Positions 48,902 through 58,724 of a DNA stretch of 64,000 bases are shown here, in pieces (the stretch's first letter is position 1; every line of letters begins with the position of its first letter). The stretch covers positions 124,001 through 188,000 of the forward strand of contig CAKOHG010000001.1 in the NCBI GenBank assembly GCA_934085565.1. The letters run 5' to 3'. The stretch comes from an uncultured Bacilli bacterium (GTDB lineage: Bacteria > Bacillota_I > Bacilli_A > RF39 > UBA660). The notes below the pieces were generated by a model. The model worked only from the letters and a program-made list of their open reading frames with translations. It made no database searches and had not been told where the DNA came from. Both the position numbers and the translations under genes were made by a program.

Positions 48902-49846
48902 ATGGCTAAAAGAAAAACAAAAGAACCCATTGTTATTGATAAAACCCCATTAAAAGCGACATCTTTAGGTAATTTAGAAACAAAAGAAAATGGACCTTTA
49001 GTGGCAATTTTATGGGTAGGGTTGCTAGTCGTGTGTATTATTTCCTTACCTTATATGGCTGATTTCATTCAAAATTATCAAAATAATCAAATTACAGACA
49101 CTCCTGTTAAAAAACCAGATAACACTTCTGATAATAATACTCCAAGTGATACAACAGAAGAACAAACTATTTATAATTTAGAAGATGGCTTAGTAATAAC
49201 AGAAAATAAATTTAATCTTAGCGATTTTGGAGTTTCTAACAACACTTTAACTTTTAAAATAACAAATGTTGGTGGCGATGTTGATTATTTTAAAAAACAT
49301 AATTATTTTATTGAATTGTTTGATAATGATAAAACTCTTTTACAACGTATTAAATTTGATGGTATAACTATTAATAAAACAAGGACAATCACTTTAGATT
49401 TAGATGTTACATCTTTTACTAAAATTTCTTTTATTGAGAAAGATGTTAAAGATTATCCTAATGTTGTTTTAAAGACAGTAAATGAAACTCCAACTCTTAC
49501 TTGTCAAAATAAAGATCTTAAAGTAGTTTATACCTTTAGTACCGATGAGGTTAATAAATTAAAAACAATAGAAACAGATTATTCTTATGCTTCTTCTAAT
49601 AAAGATTATGAACAAATGTTATCACGTTATGAAACATATGCCACATCTTATAATTCTTTAGGTGGTGTAAAAGCTACATTGATTCCTATTAATACTGGTT
49701 TTACTTTTAAAGTGAATATTGATTTGGCAACTATTCCTGTAGCTTCTTACACAAGTACCTTTACAGATAAATATTATTATTCATTAGATACCGAAGCTAA
49801 AATTGTAGCTTTTGAATTAGAAACCAGTGGTTTTAGTTGTAATTAA
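48902..49846 (+). CDS. Hypothetical membrane-anchored extracytoplasmic protein
   Basis: 314 aa from ATG 48902; the ATG at 48893 overlaps its AGG ribosome site. Basic cytoplasmic start (MAKRKTKEP), one membrane segment (about 33-55), an Asn/Thr/Asp-rich linker and a beta-rich outer domain (about 90-180), then a second part ending in Cys. The two parts may be Ig-like or FxLYD-like (SNNTLTFKITNVGGDVDYF). No enzyme motif. Located between comEC/HAD and scpA. Confidence 0.7.
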   Translation: MAKRKTKEPIVIDKTPLKATSLGNLETKENGPLVAILWVGLLVVCIISLPYMADFIQNYQNNQITDTPVKKPDNTSDNNTPSDTTEEQTIYNLEDGLVITENKFNLSDFGVSNNTLTFKITNVGGDVDYFKKHNYFIELFDNDKTLLQRIKFDGITINKTRTITLDLDVTSFTKISFIEKDVKDYPNVVLKTVNETPTLTCQNKDLKVVYTFSTDEVNKLKTIETDYSYASSNKDYEQMLSRYETYATSYNSLGGVKATLIPINTGFTFKVNIDLATIPVASYTSTFTDKYYYSLDTEAKIVAFELETSGFSCN

Positions 49847-49866
49847 GGCATTTATGCCTTTTTCTT
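49845..49866 (+). terminator. Terminator before scpA
   Basis: AAGGCA / TGCCTT hairpin with T-run, at the stop codon of the upstream gene. Confidence 0.7.
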
Positions 49867-49906
49867 TTGCCAAAATTTTGATACAATGACATAGGGATGG
49901 TAGCAA

Positions 49907-50629
49907 ATGAATTATGAAATTCACCTAGAAAACTTTGATGGACCCATGGATTTATTACTCCATTTTGTTAAAGAAACAAAATTAGATATCTATGAAATTC
50001 AAATGAGTTCTATTATTGAAAATTACTTAGATTATATAAATTCCTTAAAACACTTAAATATTGATATAGGAAGTGATTTTCTTTTGATGGCCTCTTCTTT
50101 ATTGCATTTAAAAAGTAAAATGCTTATTGGCAAGACACAAGTAGAAGAAGAATCAGAAGATGAATTTAATATTACAAGTGAAGAAGATTTAAAGAATAAA
50201 ATTATTGAATATGAAAAATATAAAAAAGTTATTAGTAAATTACAAAATTTAGAGGATAAGCGAAAAGAAGTTTATACCAAATGTCCAGAAAATATGAAAG
50301 AGTATCAAGTGACGCCTGAACTAATCAATGAAGGACTTACATTAGATGATTTAAAAAAAGCTCTTTTAAATGTGCAAAGGCGTATGCATTATAAAGAGCC
50401 AGTAGAAACAAGAATAACTAAAAAAGAAATAAGTGTTGAAAAACAAATGAATAAGATTCGTGATATCTTAAAAATAAGAAAGAAAATGCTGTTTGAGGAA
50501 TTTTTTGATGATTACGCGAAGGATTATGTGATTGCTACTTTTTTAGCGTTATTAGAAATGACAAAGAAAAAAGAAATCATTTTAAAGCAAACAACAAATT
50601 TTGATTCGATAGAAGTGGAGATGATTTAA
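49907..50629 (+). CDS. scpA: Segregation and condensation protein A
   Basis: 240 aa. N-terminus YEIHLENFDGPMDLLLHFVKETKLDIYEI is the ScpA signature; LHLKSKMLI and a C-terminal winged helix (VIATFLALLEMTKKKEIIL) follow. It is the kleisin linking the two heads of SMC in chromosome condensation and segregation. scpB begins one base after its stop. Confidence 0.97.
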   Translation: MNYEIHLENFDGPMDLLLHFVKETKLDIYEIQMSSIIENYLDYINSLKHLNIDIGSDFLLMASSLLHLKSKMLIGKTQVEEESEDEFNITSEEDLKNKIIEYEKYKKVISKLQNLEDKRKEVYTKCPENMKEYQVTPELINEGLTLDDLKKALLNVQRRMHYKEPVETRITKKEISVEKQMNKIRDILKIRKKMLFEEFFDDYAKDYVIATFLALLEMTKKKEIILKQTTNFDSIEVEMI

Positions 50630-50630
50630 A

Positions 50631-51212
50631 ATGGAAAAAGAAGGTATTTTAGAAGGCATCCTTTTTGTTCAAGGGGATGAGGGTATTACTCTAGAGTCCA
50701 TTTGTAAAATTATGGAAATTGATATGGATGAAGCAAAATCTCTTCTTTTAAGTTTAAAAAATCATTATGAAGAAAAAAATAGAGGATTACGTATTCGGTT
50801 TCTTGGTAACGCATTTAAATTAACAACGAAAGAAGAACACAAAGTTTATTATCAAAGATTATTTACAGTGCCAGAAAATAGAGAATTAAGTCCTCAAGCT
50901 TTAGAAGTTTTAGCTATCATCGCTTACAATGAGCCTATTACGAGAATTGAAATTGATGAACTACGAGGACTATCTTCAGACTATACGATCAGAAAACTTC
51001 TTGCTAAAGGATTAATAAAAGAAGCCGGAAAAAGTACCATGCCAGGTCGCCCTAACTTATATAAAACGACTCATGAATTTTTAGATTATTTTGGTATGGC
51101 TTCATTAGATGATTTACCTAAGTTAGAAGAAACAGAAGAACCGCTAAAAGAAACAGAATTATTTACATCTATTTATAAAGAAAATTTAGAAGAAACTTCT
51201 GAAAAAGTCTAG
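50631..51212 (+). CDS. scpB: Segregation and condensation protein B
   Basis: 193 aa. EGILFVQGDEGITLESICKIM, RGLRIRFLGNAFKLTTK and EVLAIIAYNEPITRIEIDELRG ... PGRPNLYKTTHEFLDYFG are typical ScpB winged-helix sequences. It dimerises and binds ScpA in the SMC complex. Directly coupled to scpA. Confidence 0.97.
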   Translation: MEKEGILEGILFVQGDEGITLESICKIMEIDMDEAKSLLLSLKNHYEEKNRGLRIRFLGNAFKLTTKEEHKVYYQRLFTVPENRELSPQALEVLAIIAYNEPITRIEIDELRGLSSDYTIRKLLAKGLIKEAGKSTMPGRPNLYKTTHEFLDYFGMASLDDLPKLEETEEPLKETELFTSIYKENLEETSEKV

Positions 51213-51250
51213 CATTAAAAAGAAAAGTTTGATATACTTTTCTTGTATTT

Positions 51251-51338
51251 GCTCGCATGGTGAAATTGGTAGACACGACAGACTCAAAATCTGTTTTCCT
51301 TAACAGAAGTCCCGGTTCAAGTCCGGGTGCGAGCACCA
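51251..51338 (+). tRNA. tRNA-Leu (anticodon CAA)
   Basis: Acceptor GCTCGCA pairs with TGCGAGC, anticodon loop CTCAAAA, class II variable arm TGTTTTCCTTAACAG region, T-loop TTCAAGT, encoded CCA. An extended -10 (TGA TATACT) at 51233 may drive it. Confidence 0.96.
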
Positions 51339-51355
51339 ATTTAAAATATTTGAAA

Positions 51356-51379
51356 GTTAGCTAAAAGCTAGCTTTTTTT
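51356..51379 (+). terminator. Terminator after tRNA-Leu
   Basis: GTTAGCT / AGCTAGC (one G-U) followed by seven T. Confidence 0.75.
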
Positions 51380-51400
51380 GAAAAAAGAAAGGAATTAGAC

Positions 51401-51646
51401 ATGAGAGAAATAAAAATTAATGGGATATATAAACATTTTAAAGGAGATAGATATTTAGTTTTAGATGTTGCTAAACATTCTGAAACCAAAGAAGATTATG
51501 TTATTTATCGTGCGTTATATGGAGAAAATTTATTATGGGTTAGACCTCTTAGTATGTTTCTATCCGAAGTAGATCATGAAAAATATCCAGAAGTTTCTCA
51601 AAAATATCGCTTTGAATTAGAAGAAATTACAAGTAAAGTGAAGTAA
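51401..51646 (+). CDS. DUF1653-family protein
   Basis: 81 aa single domain: IYKHFKGDRYLVLDVAKHSE, EDYVIYRALYGENLLWVRPL and MFLSEV are the family pattern (a small SH3-like barrel). Function unknown. ATG follows GAAAGGAAT. Stands alone after the tRNA. Confidence 0.82.
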   Translation: MREIKINGIYKHFKGDRYLVLDVAKHSETKEDYVIYRALYGENLLWVRPLSMFLSEVDHEKYPEVSQKYRFELEEITSKVK

Positions 51647-51703
51647 ACTATTTCCATTAACCTCAAAAAGTGATATCATATATACTATGATGGACGTGAT
51701 GAT

Positions 51704-51775
51704 ATGAAAGAAATGAGACAATTAAAAGTTAATACTTCTTCATTAGTTATAGGTAAATCATTTGCTTTTTTATAA
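51704..51775 (+). CDS. Possible 23-aa leader-type ORF upstream of rnr
   Basis: ATG AAA GAA ATG to TAA, 23 aa ending in FAFL, preceded by GGACGTGATG (weak ribosome site) and followed by a terminator-like hairpin before rnr. Could be a leader peptide or chance. Low support. Confidence 0.2.
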   Translation: MKEMRQLKVNTSSLVIGKSFAFL

Positions 51776-51781
51776 GTCCAT

Positions 51782-51812
51782 AAGGTTCTCTTTTTAAGAG
51801 TGCCTTTTTTAT
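51782..51812 (+). terminator. Terminator upstream of rnr
   Basis: AAGGTTCTCTT / AAGAGTGCCTT hairpin with a T-run, ending 17 bp before the rnr start. It could be an attenuator of rnr, since no promoter is visible between it and the gene. Confidence 0.6.
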
Positions 51813-51829
51813 TTGAAAGAGGAGAGCGT

Positions 51830-53953
51830 ATGTTAAAAGAAAATATTGAAAATAGAATTATTCATTTACTAAGTAAATGTGAATTTAGATTTAAAAAATT
51901 AAGCCATTATTTTGGGTGTAAATCCAGAATTGATAAATTGTATTTAGAAAATATATTAGAAAAAATGCAAATACAGGGTTTAATATATTTTAATGAAGGA
52001 ATATATCAGTTATTTCCTAAAAAATTTTTGGTAACAACTATAGAAGAAATGAATCATAAAAAAGAAGGACATACCGCATGCTTTAAAAATGCTAAAAATG
52101 TACTTATTCCAATAAAGGAACAAAGTTTAAATGGAGCAATGGTAGGAGATATTGTTGTATTAGATGAAAAAAATAGAATAGTAAAAAAAGTTCTTAAAAG
52201 AAAAATAAATCATATCCATTGCGAGGTGATTTTAGAAGATGGTATAAAAAAACTTAAGCCATTGCGGGTTTTAGGCAGTGACTATTTAAATGTTAGAATA
52301 GCTCATCGTGATATGAAAAAGTTAATTCCTGGAGAAATTATTTTAGTAGAGTTGACAGTGGATAAATATGATTCATACTATGAAGGAAATATGATTGATC
52401 TTGTAGGACATAAAGATGATCCTGATATAGCTCTTAATATTATTGCTTCTAATCACGGCTTTTTGTTAAATCATTCTAAAGAAGCTTTAGAGGAAGCCTA
52501 TAAAATACCAACCAAAGTAGAAGAAAAAGATAGAATAGGACGTTTGGATTTACGGCAAGAAGAAATTTTTACAATCGATGGTATTTATACAAAAGATATG
52601 GACGACGCGGTTGGTTTAAAAGAACTTTCCAATGGTAATTATGAATTAAGTGTGTCTATAGCTGATGTCAATCACTATATAAAACCAGGCAGTCACTTAT
52701 GGGATGAAGCAAAAGAAAGAAGTACATCCCTTTATATGGTTAATTCAGTAATACCAATGTTTCCTCATATTTTATCAAATGGTATCTGTTCTTTAAATGA
52801 ATCAGAAGATAGATTAGCACTTACTTGTTTTATAACTTTAAATAACGAAGGAAAAATTTTAGAATATAAAGTTTTACCAACAGTTATTAATTCTAAGAAG
52901 AAAATGAATTATCGAGATGTTCAACAAGTTATTGACGGTAATGTTGTTAATGGTTATGAACCATTTGTAAAAACTTTACAAAATATGTATAAATTATCTC
53001 TTATTTTAAAAGAAAAACGCAATGCTATTTCTTTTGATTCTAAAGATATTTCATATACTTTTGATGAAAACAAAAATATTATTGATATTAATAAACAGAA
53101 AAATAATGATGCAATGAATATTATTGAAGAGTTCATGATTTTGGCTAATGTATGCATGGCTAATTATAGCACTTTCCTTTCTATGGCCACTCCTTACCGT
53201 ATTCATGAAGTTCCAGATGCATATAAAGTAGATGAACTTTTTAATCAACTTAAACTAGCTAAATATGATGTTAATGACTGTATAGTCCAAAATTTATATG
53301 AAACCTTAAATAACATTTTAAGAAAATATCAAAATAGTCTTGATTATCCATATATATCTAATTTAATTTTAAAAACAATGAAAAGGGCAAAGTACAGTAA
53401 TTATAATGAGGGCCATTATGCTTTGAAAGAAAATTATTATGCTCATTTTACGAGTCCTATAAGAAGATTCCCTGATTTACTTTTACATTACCAAATTCAT
53501 ACTGTTTTAGATAAAACATATCCTGATAATACAATCGGTGAGAAAGAAATGGAAGAATTATGCAGTCATGCCAGTTTTATGGAGCAAGCTGCTGATCAAG
53601 CAGAAAAAGAAGCTGATGAATATACTGTTTTACGTTATATGAAAGCCCATCCTGAAAAAATTTATCGTGGTTATGTTGATAAATTAGAAGAAAATTATAT
53701 TAGTATAGTTATTTCTACAGGAATAAAAGGAAGAATCAGCTATCAAAATTTATCTAATGAATTAACAATTGATCAAGAAAAAGGAGTCATTTATTTTCAT
53801 AAAAATGTTTATTTAAAAACTGGAAATGTTTGTTTATTCCAAGTAAAAAATATTGATTTATCTCGTAATGAAGTAGAATTACAACTAGAGAAAAATTTGT
53901 CTGTACGAGAATATGATAAAGATTTTTCACGTATTTTAAAAAAAGCAGATTAA
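51830..53953 (+). CDS. rnr: Ribonuclease R
   Basis: 707 aa from ATG 51830, after AGAGGAGAG; the frame opens earlier at 51800 inside the terminator. N-terminal winged-helix and cold-shock parts, RNB catalytic domain (IDGIYTKDMDDAVGL with the metal-binding aspartates, HYIKPGSHLWDEA, YAHFTSPIRRFPDLLLHYQI) and a C-terminal S1 domain. A 3'-5' exoribonuclease degrading structured RNA. secG and smpB, common neighbours, are not present. Confidence 0.95.
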   Translation: MLKENIENRIIHLLSKCEFRFKKLSHYFGCKSRIDKLYLENILEKMQIQGLIYFNEGIYQLFPKKFLVTTIEEMNHKKEGHTACFKNAKNVLIPIKEQSLNGAMVGDIVVLDEKNRIVKKVLKRKINHIHCEVILEDGIKKLKPLRVLGSDYLNVRIAHRDMKKLIPGEIILVELTVDKYDSYYEGNMIDLVGHKDDPDIALNIIASNHGFLLNHSKEALEEAYKIPTKVEEKDRIGRLDLRQEEIFTIDGIYTKDMDDAVGLKELSNGNYELSVSIADVNHYIKPGSHLWDEAKERSTSLYMVNSVIPMFPHILSNGICSLNESEDRLALTCFITLNNEGKILEYKVLPTVINSKKKMNYRDVQQVIDGNVVNGYEPFVKTLQNMYKLSLILKEKRNAISFDSKDISYTFDENKNIIDINKQKNNDAMNIIEEFMILANVCMANYSTFLSMATPYRIHEVPDAYKVDELFNQLKLAKYDVNDCIVQNLYETLNNILRKYQNSLDYPYISNLILKTMKRAKYSNYNEGHYALKENYYAHFTSPIRRFPDLLLHYQIHTVLDKTYPDNTIGEKEMEELCSHASFMEQAADQAEKEADEYTVLRYMKAHPEKIYRGYVDKLEENYISIVISTGIKGRISYQNLSNELTIDQEKGVIYFHKNVYLKTGNVCLFQVKNIDLSRNEVELQLEKNLSVREYDKDFSRILKKAD

Positions 53954-53963
53954 TTTATAAAAG

Positions 53964-53989
53964 AGTGTTTTATCTAAAGCACTTTTTTT
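53964..53989 (+). terminator. Terminator after rnr
   Basis: AGTGTTTT / AAAGCACT hairpin with T-run. Confidence 0.65.
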
Positions 53990-54021
53990 GTGAAATTTAG
54001 ATGAAAATAATTGTAAGGATA

Positions 54022-54070
54022 TTGACAAATAAATCAAATAAGCATAAACTGTTTTGGTAAGGCAACTTAC
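54022..54070 (+). promoter_or_regulatory. Promoter and putative operator of the marR-ABC operon
   Basis: TTGACA (54022-54027), 17-bp spacer, TAAACT (54045-54050). An inverted repeat GTAAG-GCAA-CTTAC (54057-54070) covers the expected start of transcription, a good place for a MarR operator. Confidence 0.55.
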
Positions 54071-54087
54071 AAAGTAGGTGAATTGTT

Positions 54088-54543
54088 GTGGAAAATAAAA
54101 GCATATTACATGAAATGAAAGTATTAGATCATTTAATAATTCGAAATTTATTTTTAGAAAAGCCAGAATATTTGAAAGAGGCGCCCACACTTACTCAAGT
54201 GCAAATTATGGGATATTTAATGAAAAATGAAAATAAAGAGGTTTATCAAAATGATTTAGAAAGTGTTTTAAATTTAAGAAGAGCTACCGTTTCAGGTGTT
54301 TTAAAAACAATGGAAAAAAATGGCTTAATTAAAAGAGAAATTGCTTTAAAAGATGCTCGAACCAAAAAGATTATTTTAAATGAAGATGTTAAGAAAAGAT
54401 GTAATATGCAGAAAAATCGTTTTCATGATTTTGAAGAAATATTAAAAAAAGATATTTCTGAAAATGATTTAGAAACTTTTTTTAATGTTTTAGTTCAAAT
54501 GCAACAAAATATAAAAATTTTAGATTCATCAAAATGTAAGTAA
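54088..54543 (+). CDS. MarR-family transcriptional regulator
   Basis: 151 aa, GTG start after AGTAGGTG. Winged helix LTQVQIMGYLMKNENKEVYQNDL, LNLRRATVSGVLKTMEKNGLI and KDARTKKIILNEDV follow the MarR pattern. Directly upstream of two ABC exporter genes, so it probably represses them and responds to an exported compound. Preceded by an inverted repeat at the transcription start. Confidence 0.9.
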   Translation: MENKSILHEMKVLDHLIIRNLFLEKPEYLKEAPTLTQVQIMGYLMKNENKEVYQNDLESVLNLRRATVSGVLKTMEKNGLIKREIALKDARTKKIILNEDVKKRCNMQKNRFHDFEEILKKDISENDLETFFNVLVQMQQNIKILDSSKCK

Positions 54544-54571
54544 GACCTTGGAAAAAAGAAAGGAAAGAAAA

Positions 54572-56335
54572 ATGTTAAAATTATTAAAGAATTTTGGTAA
54601 AAAAGAATGGTTTTTAATTTTTGCCTCATTTATTTTAATTTTAGGACAAGTATGGTTAGATTTAAAAAGTCCTGATTATATGTCACAAATAACGATTCTT
54701 GTTCAAACTGAAGGTAGCCAAATGAAAGATATTCTTTTAAATGGTGGCTATATGTTACTATGTACCTTCGGTAGTCTTGTTTTATCCATTATTGTTGGTT
54801 ATTTTGCTTCTTATTTAGCTGCTACTTTTTCTAAGAAAACAAGAAGTTTACTTTTTAGAAAAATAGAAGCTTTAGGTATGCATGAAGTTAAGCAATTTAA
54901 AACAAGTAGTTTAATTACGAGAACAACGAATGATATTACGCAAATTGAAATGTTAATTGCCATGGGTTTACAGCTTTTAATTAAAGCGCCTGTGACGGCC
55001 ATCTGGGCAATTTCAAAAATTGTCAATAAATCTTTAGAATGGAGCGTTATTACTGCAGTTGCTGTTTTAGTACTACTTTTAACGATTGGTTTACTTGTTT
55101 TATTAGTTATGCCTAAATTTAAAGTAGTTCAAAAGTTAACAGACCGTGTGAATAATTCTATTCGTGAAAATTTAACGGGTATTCGCGTCGTCAGAGCTTT
55201 TAATGCTGAAAAATATCAAGAGGACAAATTTAATGATATTAACTCTGAATTAACAAAGACACAACTATTTAATCAAAGAACAATGTCTATTTTATCTCCT
55301 ATGATGTATTTAGTCATGTATATGTTAACTCTTGCTATTTATTTTGTGGGAGCTAGTCTTATTAAAAATGCGATGCTTGGAGATAAATTAACTTTATTTG
55401 GAGATATGGTCGTTTTCTCATCTTATGCTATGCAAATTATAATGGCTTTTCTAATGCTTGCTATGATCTTTATGATGTTACCTCGAGCTCAAGTTTCTGC
55501 GAAACGTATTAATGAAGTATTAGATACCCCTTTATCAATTAATGATGGAAAGATCTCAACAAATAATCAAAAAGAAAAAGGTACGGTTGAATTTAAAAAT
55601 GTATCCTTTAAGTATCCCGATGCGGAAGAGTATTTATTAAAAAATATTTCTTTCACAGCGAAACAAGGTGAAACCGTTGCTTTTATCGGTTCTACCGGTT
55701 CTGGAAAAAGTTCTCTTATTAATTTAGTTCCTCGTTTTTATGATGCGACAGACGGTGAAGTCTTAGTAGATGGTGTAAACGTAAAAGACTATAAGCAAGA
55801 AACACTTCATAATAAGATTGGTTATGTTCCTCAAAAAGCAGTTATTTTTAATGGTACAATAAATGAAAACGTTTCTTATGGTGAAAATGGCCAAGAAAAG
55901 ATTACCGAAGAAAAAATAAAAGAGGCTATCAAAGTAGCTCAAGCAGAAGAATTTGTTTCTAAAATGGATAATACTTATGAAACACATATTGCCCAAGGTG
56001 GAACCAATGTTTCTGGAGGTCAAAAACAAAGACTTTCTATTGCAAGAGCTATTGCGAGAGATCCTGAAATTTATATTTTTGACGATTCTTTTTCTGCACT
56101 AGATTATAAAACAGACGCTATTTTAAGAAAAGAATTAAAAAATTATACGAAAGATGCGACGAGCTTAATTGTAGCTCAAAGAATTGGTACCATTATGAAT
56201 GCAGATAAGATTCTTGTTTTAGAAAACGGTGAATGCGTTGGTATGGGTACTCATGAAGAATTATTAAAAACTTGCGAAGTCTATAAAGAAATCGCTTTAT
56301 CACAATTGTCAAAGGAGGAGTTAGAAAATGCATAG
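54572..56335 (+). CDS. Heterodimeric ABC exporter subunit 1 (degenerate ATP site)
   Basis: 587 aa from ATG 54572 (after AGAAAGGAAAG). Six membrane segments, then the ATPase: Walker A GSTGSGKSS, signature VSGGQ, Walker B IYIFDDS. The catalytic glutamate after Walker B is Asp, so this half forms the degenerate site of a heterodimer, as in BmrCD or TM287/288. It overlaps the second subunit by 8 bp. Multidrug- or peptide-export family; substrate unknown. Confidence 0.92.
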   Translation: MLKLLKNFGKKEWFLIFASFILILGQVWLDLKSPDYMSQITILVQTEGSQMKDILLNGGYMLLCTFGSLVLSIIVGYFASYLAATFSKKTRSLLFRKIEALGMHEVKQFKTSSLITRTTNDITQIEMLIAMGLQLLIKAPVTAIWAISKIVNKSLEWSVITAVAVLVLLLTIGLLVLLVMPKFKVVQKLTDRVNNSIRENLTGIRVVRAFNAEKYQEDKFNDINSELTKTQLFNQRTMSILSPMMYLVMYMLTLAIYFVGASLIKNAMLGDKLTLFGDMVVFSSYAMQIIMAFLMLAMIFMMLPRAQVSAKRINEVLDTPLSINDGKISTNNQKEKGTVEFKNVSFKYPDAEEYLLKNISFTAKQGETVAFIGSTGSGKSSLINLVPRFYDATDGEVLVDGVNVKDYKQETLHNKIGYVPQKAVIFNGTINENVSYGENGQEKITEEKIKEAIKVAQAEEFVSKMDNTYETHIAQGGTNVSGGQKQRLSIARAIARDPEIYIFDDSFSALDYKTDAILRKELKNYTKDATSLIVAQRIGTIMNADKILVLENGECVGMGTHEELLKTCEVYKEIALSQLSKEELENA

Positions 56336-58607
56336 AGGTCCTCAAAATGAAACAGCCAAAGATTTTGGCGGTTCTATGAAAAGATTATTCAAAGAATTAA
56401 AGACTTATCAAAAAGCTATTTTTCTTGCTTTAATTTTAGCAGCTCTTGGTTCTATTTTATCTTTATTTGCTCCAAATAAATTATCTGATTTGACAGATGA
56501 AATTCAAAAGGGCTTAATTATTAATCAGAATAACATGACAGAGATCGCTACAGATATTCAAAATAATTTAATGACTTCTTTACCAGAATATTTAAGCTTT
56601 AATTTAGATAATAATACTTTAATGAAAATTATGCTTTCTTCTTCTATCAGTACAGAAGAAAAAGAAAATTTTCAAACTTATTTAAGTGATTTAAAAGATG
56701 GCAAAAAAGATTTTACATATCTAGCTACTTTTTCTGATGATTTATTAAATTTATTGTTTGAAGATTCAAACTTTAAAGGAATAACAGTAACTAAAGAAGA
56801 TAAAATTTCTTTTCTAAAAGGAATGAATAATAAGGAGTTTATTTTAAAAGATGATGTTAAAAACGTCTTATTATCTGATATCACAATCGATAATATTACA
56901 ATCTCTTCAAAAGACCAACTAAACTTTTTAAATATTTTATCTACCTTAGATGAATCAAATAGTTCCGAAATATATCAAAAATTAGAGGGAGCTCCTGAAA
57001 GTGTTCGTTTACTTATTGAACCATATATGGATATGGATGTCATTAAAAAAATAGCCTTATTTTTATTAACGCTTTATTTAATAAGTGCCTTATTTAATTA
57101 CATTGAATCTATTTTAATGACCAACGTTTCTAATGGTTTTGCTAAAGAATTAAGAGGTAAAATTTCTCATAAAATTAATTTATTACCTTTAAAATATTTT
57201 GACGCTCATCAATCAGGAGATATCTTATCTCGTGTGACAAACGATGTTGATAGTATTGCTCAATCATTAAATATGAGTTTATCACCTTTAGTAAGTGCTT
57301 TAACTTTATTTATTGGTACCATTATCATGATGTTTGTAACAAATTGGATCCTTGCTCTTACAGCTATTTTATCTAGTTTATTAGGTTTTGTCTTTATGTT
57401 TGGGGTTTTAGGTAAATCACAAAAATACTTTGTAGCGCGTCAAGAAGAGTTAGGAGCTTTAAACGGACATATTGAAGAAGTTTATGGTGGCTTAAATGTT
57501 GTCAAAGCTTATAATGGTCAAAAGATTTCTAATGAAAAATTCGACGCTTTAAATGAAAAAGTTTATAATGCTAATCGTAAAAGTCAATTTTTATCAGGTC
57601 TTATGATGCCTATGATGAGTTTTATTGGTAACTTTGGCTATGTTGCTGTTTGTATTGTCGGAGCTTTACTTACTATCAATGGTAAAATTAGTTTTGGGGT
57701 TATTATAGCTTTCATTACTTACGTTAGAATGTTTACCTCACCATTATCTCAAATTGCTCAAGCCATGACTTCATTACAATCAACTGCAGCAGCGAGTGAA
57801 AGAGTATTTGAATTTTTAGACGAAGAAGAAATGAAAGATGAATCTTCTTTAAAAGAACATTTATCTCTTGAAGAAGCCAAAGGAAATATTGAATTTAAAA
57901 ATGTCGTCTTTAAATATGACGGCAATGAAAAACCAACAATTCATAACTTTAGCGCTAAAGTAAAAAGTGGTCAAAAAGTGGCAATCGTTGGTCCAACGGG
58001 TGCTGGTAAAACGACAATGGTAAACTTATTAATGAAGTTTTATGACATCAGTGGGGGAGATATTATTATTGATGGTAAAAGTATTAAAGATTTAACTAGA
58101 GAAAATATTCATGATTTATTTACAATGGTTCTTCAAGATACTTGGCTATTTAATGGTACCATCAAAGAAAATATTATTTACAGTCGAGATAATATTAGCG
58201 ATGACGATGTGAAACGAGTTTGTAAAGTAGTTGGTCTAGATCATTTTATTAAAACTTTGTCTGACGGTTATGATACAGAGTTAGGTGATAATGATAGTGT
58301 TTCATCTGGTCAAAGACAACTTTTAACCATTGCTAGAGCTATGCTTTCTTCATCTCCATTCTTGATTTTAGATGAAGCAACAAGTAATGTAGACACAAGA
58401 ACAGAAGAGTTAGTTCAAAAAGCTATGGATAAACTTTGTGAAGGAAAAACATCATTTATTATTGCTCACCGTTTATCAACGATTAAAAATGCTGATTTGA
58501 TTTTAGTTATGAAAGACGGAAATATTATTGAAACAGGAAATCATGAAGAATTAATGAAACAACATGGCTTTTACGCAGATTTATATAATTCTCAATTTGA
58601 AAAATAA
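56328..58607 (+). CDS. Heterodimeric ABC exporter subunit 2, with large extracellular insert
   Basis: 759 aa. Membrane segment 1 (about 33-55) is separated from segment 2 (about 245-265) by some 180 residues of mostly polar, helix-rich sequence (NNLMTSLPEYLSFNL, LKDGKKDFTYLATFSDDLL), which must lie outside the cell. Then ATPase: Walker A GPTGAGKTT, Walker B FLILDEA with the catalytic Glu, signature VSSGQ, in which Ser replaces the usual Gly; this signature faces the Asp-containing site of subunit 1, consistent with one dead and one active ATP site. Confidence 0.92.
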   Translation: MHRGPQNETAKDFGGSMKRLFKELKTYQKAIFLALILAALGSILSLFAPNKLSDLTDEIQKGLIINQNNMTEIATDIQNNLMTSLPEYLSFNLDNNTLMKIMLSSSISTEEKENFQTYLSDLKDGKKDFTYLATFSDDLLNLLFEDSNFKGITVTKEDKISFLKGMNNKEFILKDDVKNVLLSDITIDNITISSKDQLNFLNILSTLDESNSSEIYQKLEGAPESVRLLIEPYMDMDVIKKIALFLLTLYLISALFNYIESILMTNVSNGFAKELRGKISHKINLLPLKYFDAHQSGDILSRVTNDVDSIAQSLNMSLSPLVSALTLFIGTIIMMFVTNWILALTAILSSLLGFVFMFGVLGKSQKYFVARQEELGALNGHIEEVYGGLNVVKAYNGQKISNEKFDALNEKVYNANRKSQFLSGLMMPMMSFIGNFGYVAVCIVGALLTINGKISFGVIIAFITYVRMFTSPLSQIAQAMTSLQSTAAASERVFEFLDEEEMKDESSLKEHLSLEEAKGNIEFKNVVFKYDGNEKPTIHNFSAKVKSGQKVAIVGPTGAGKTTMVNLLMKFYDISGGDIIIDGKSIKDLTRENIHDLFTMVLQDTWLFNGTIKENIIYSRDNISDDDVKRVCKVVGLDHFIKTLSDGYDTELGDNDSVSSGQRQLLTIARAMLSSSPFLILDEATSNVDTRTEELVQKAMDKLCEGKTSFIIAHRLSTIKNADLILVMKDGNIIETGNHEELMKQHGFYADLYNSQFEK

Positions 58608-58610
58608 ACA

Positions 58611-58638
58611 AGAGTCTCATAATCGTGAGACTCTTTTA
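58611..58638 (+). terminator. Terminator of the ABC exporter operon
   Basis: AGAGTCTCA / TGAGACTCT, 9-bp stem, then TTTT. Confidence 0.85.
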
Positions 58639-58724
58639 ATGTAAAGAAGTGTCAATATATAGCTTTTTGAGTTCTTAATAAAATAATTATTTTATATAAT
58701 AACTAATTATGAAGGAGGATTTTT

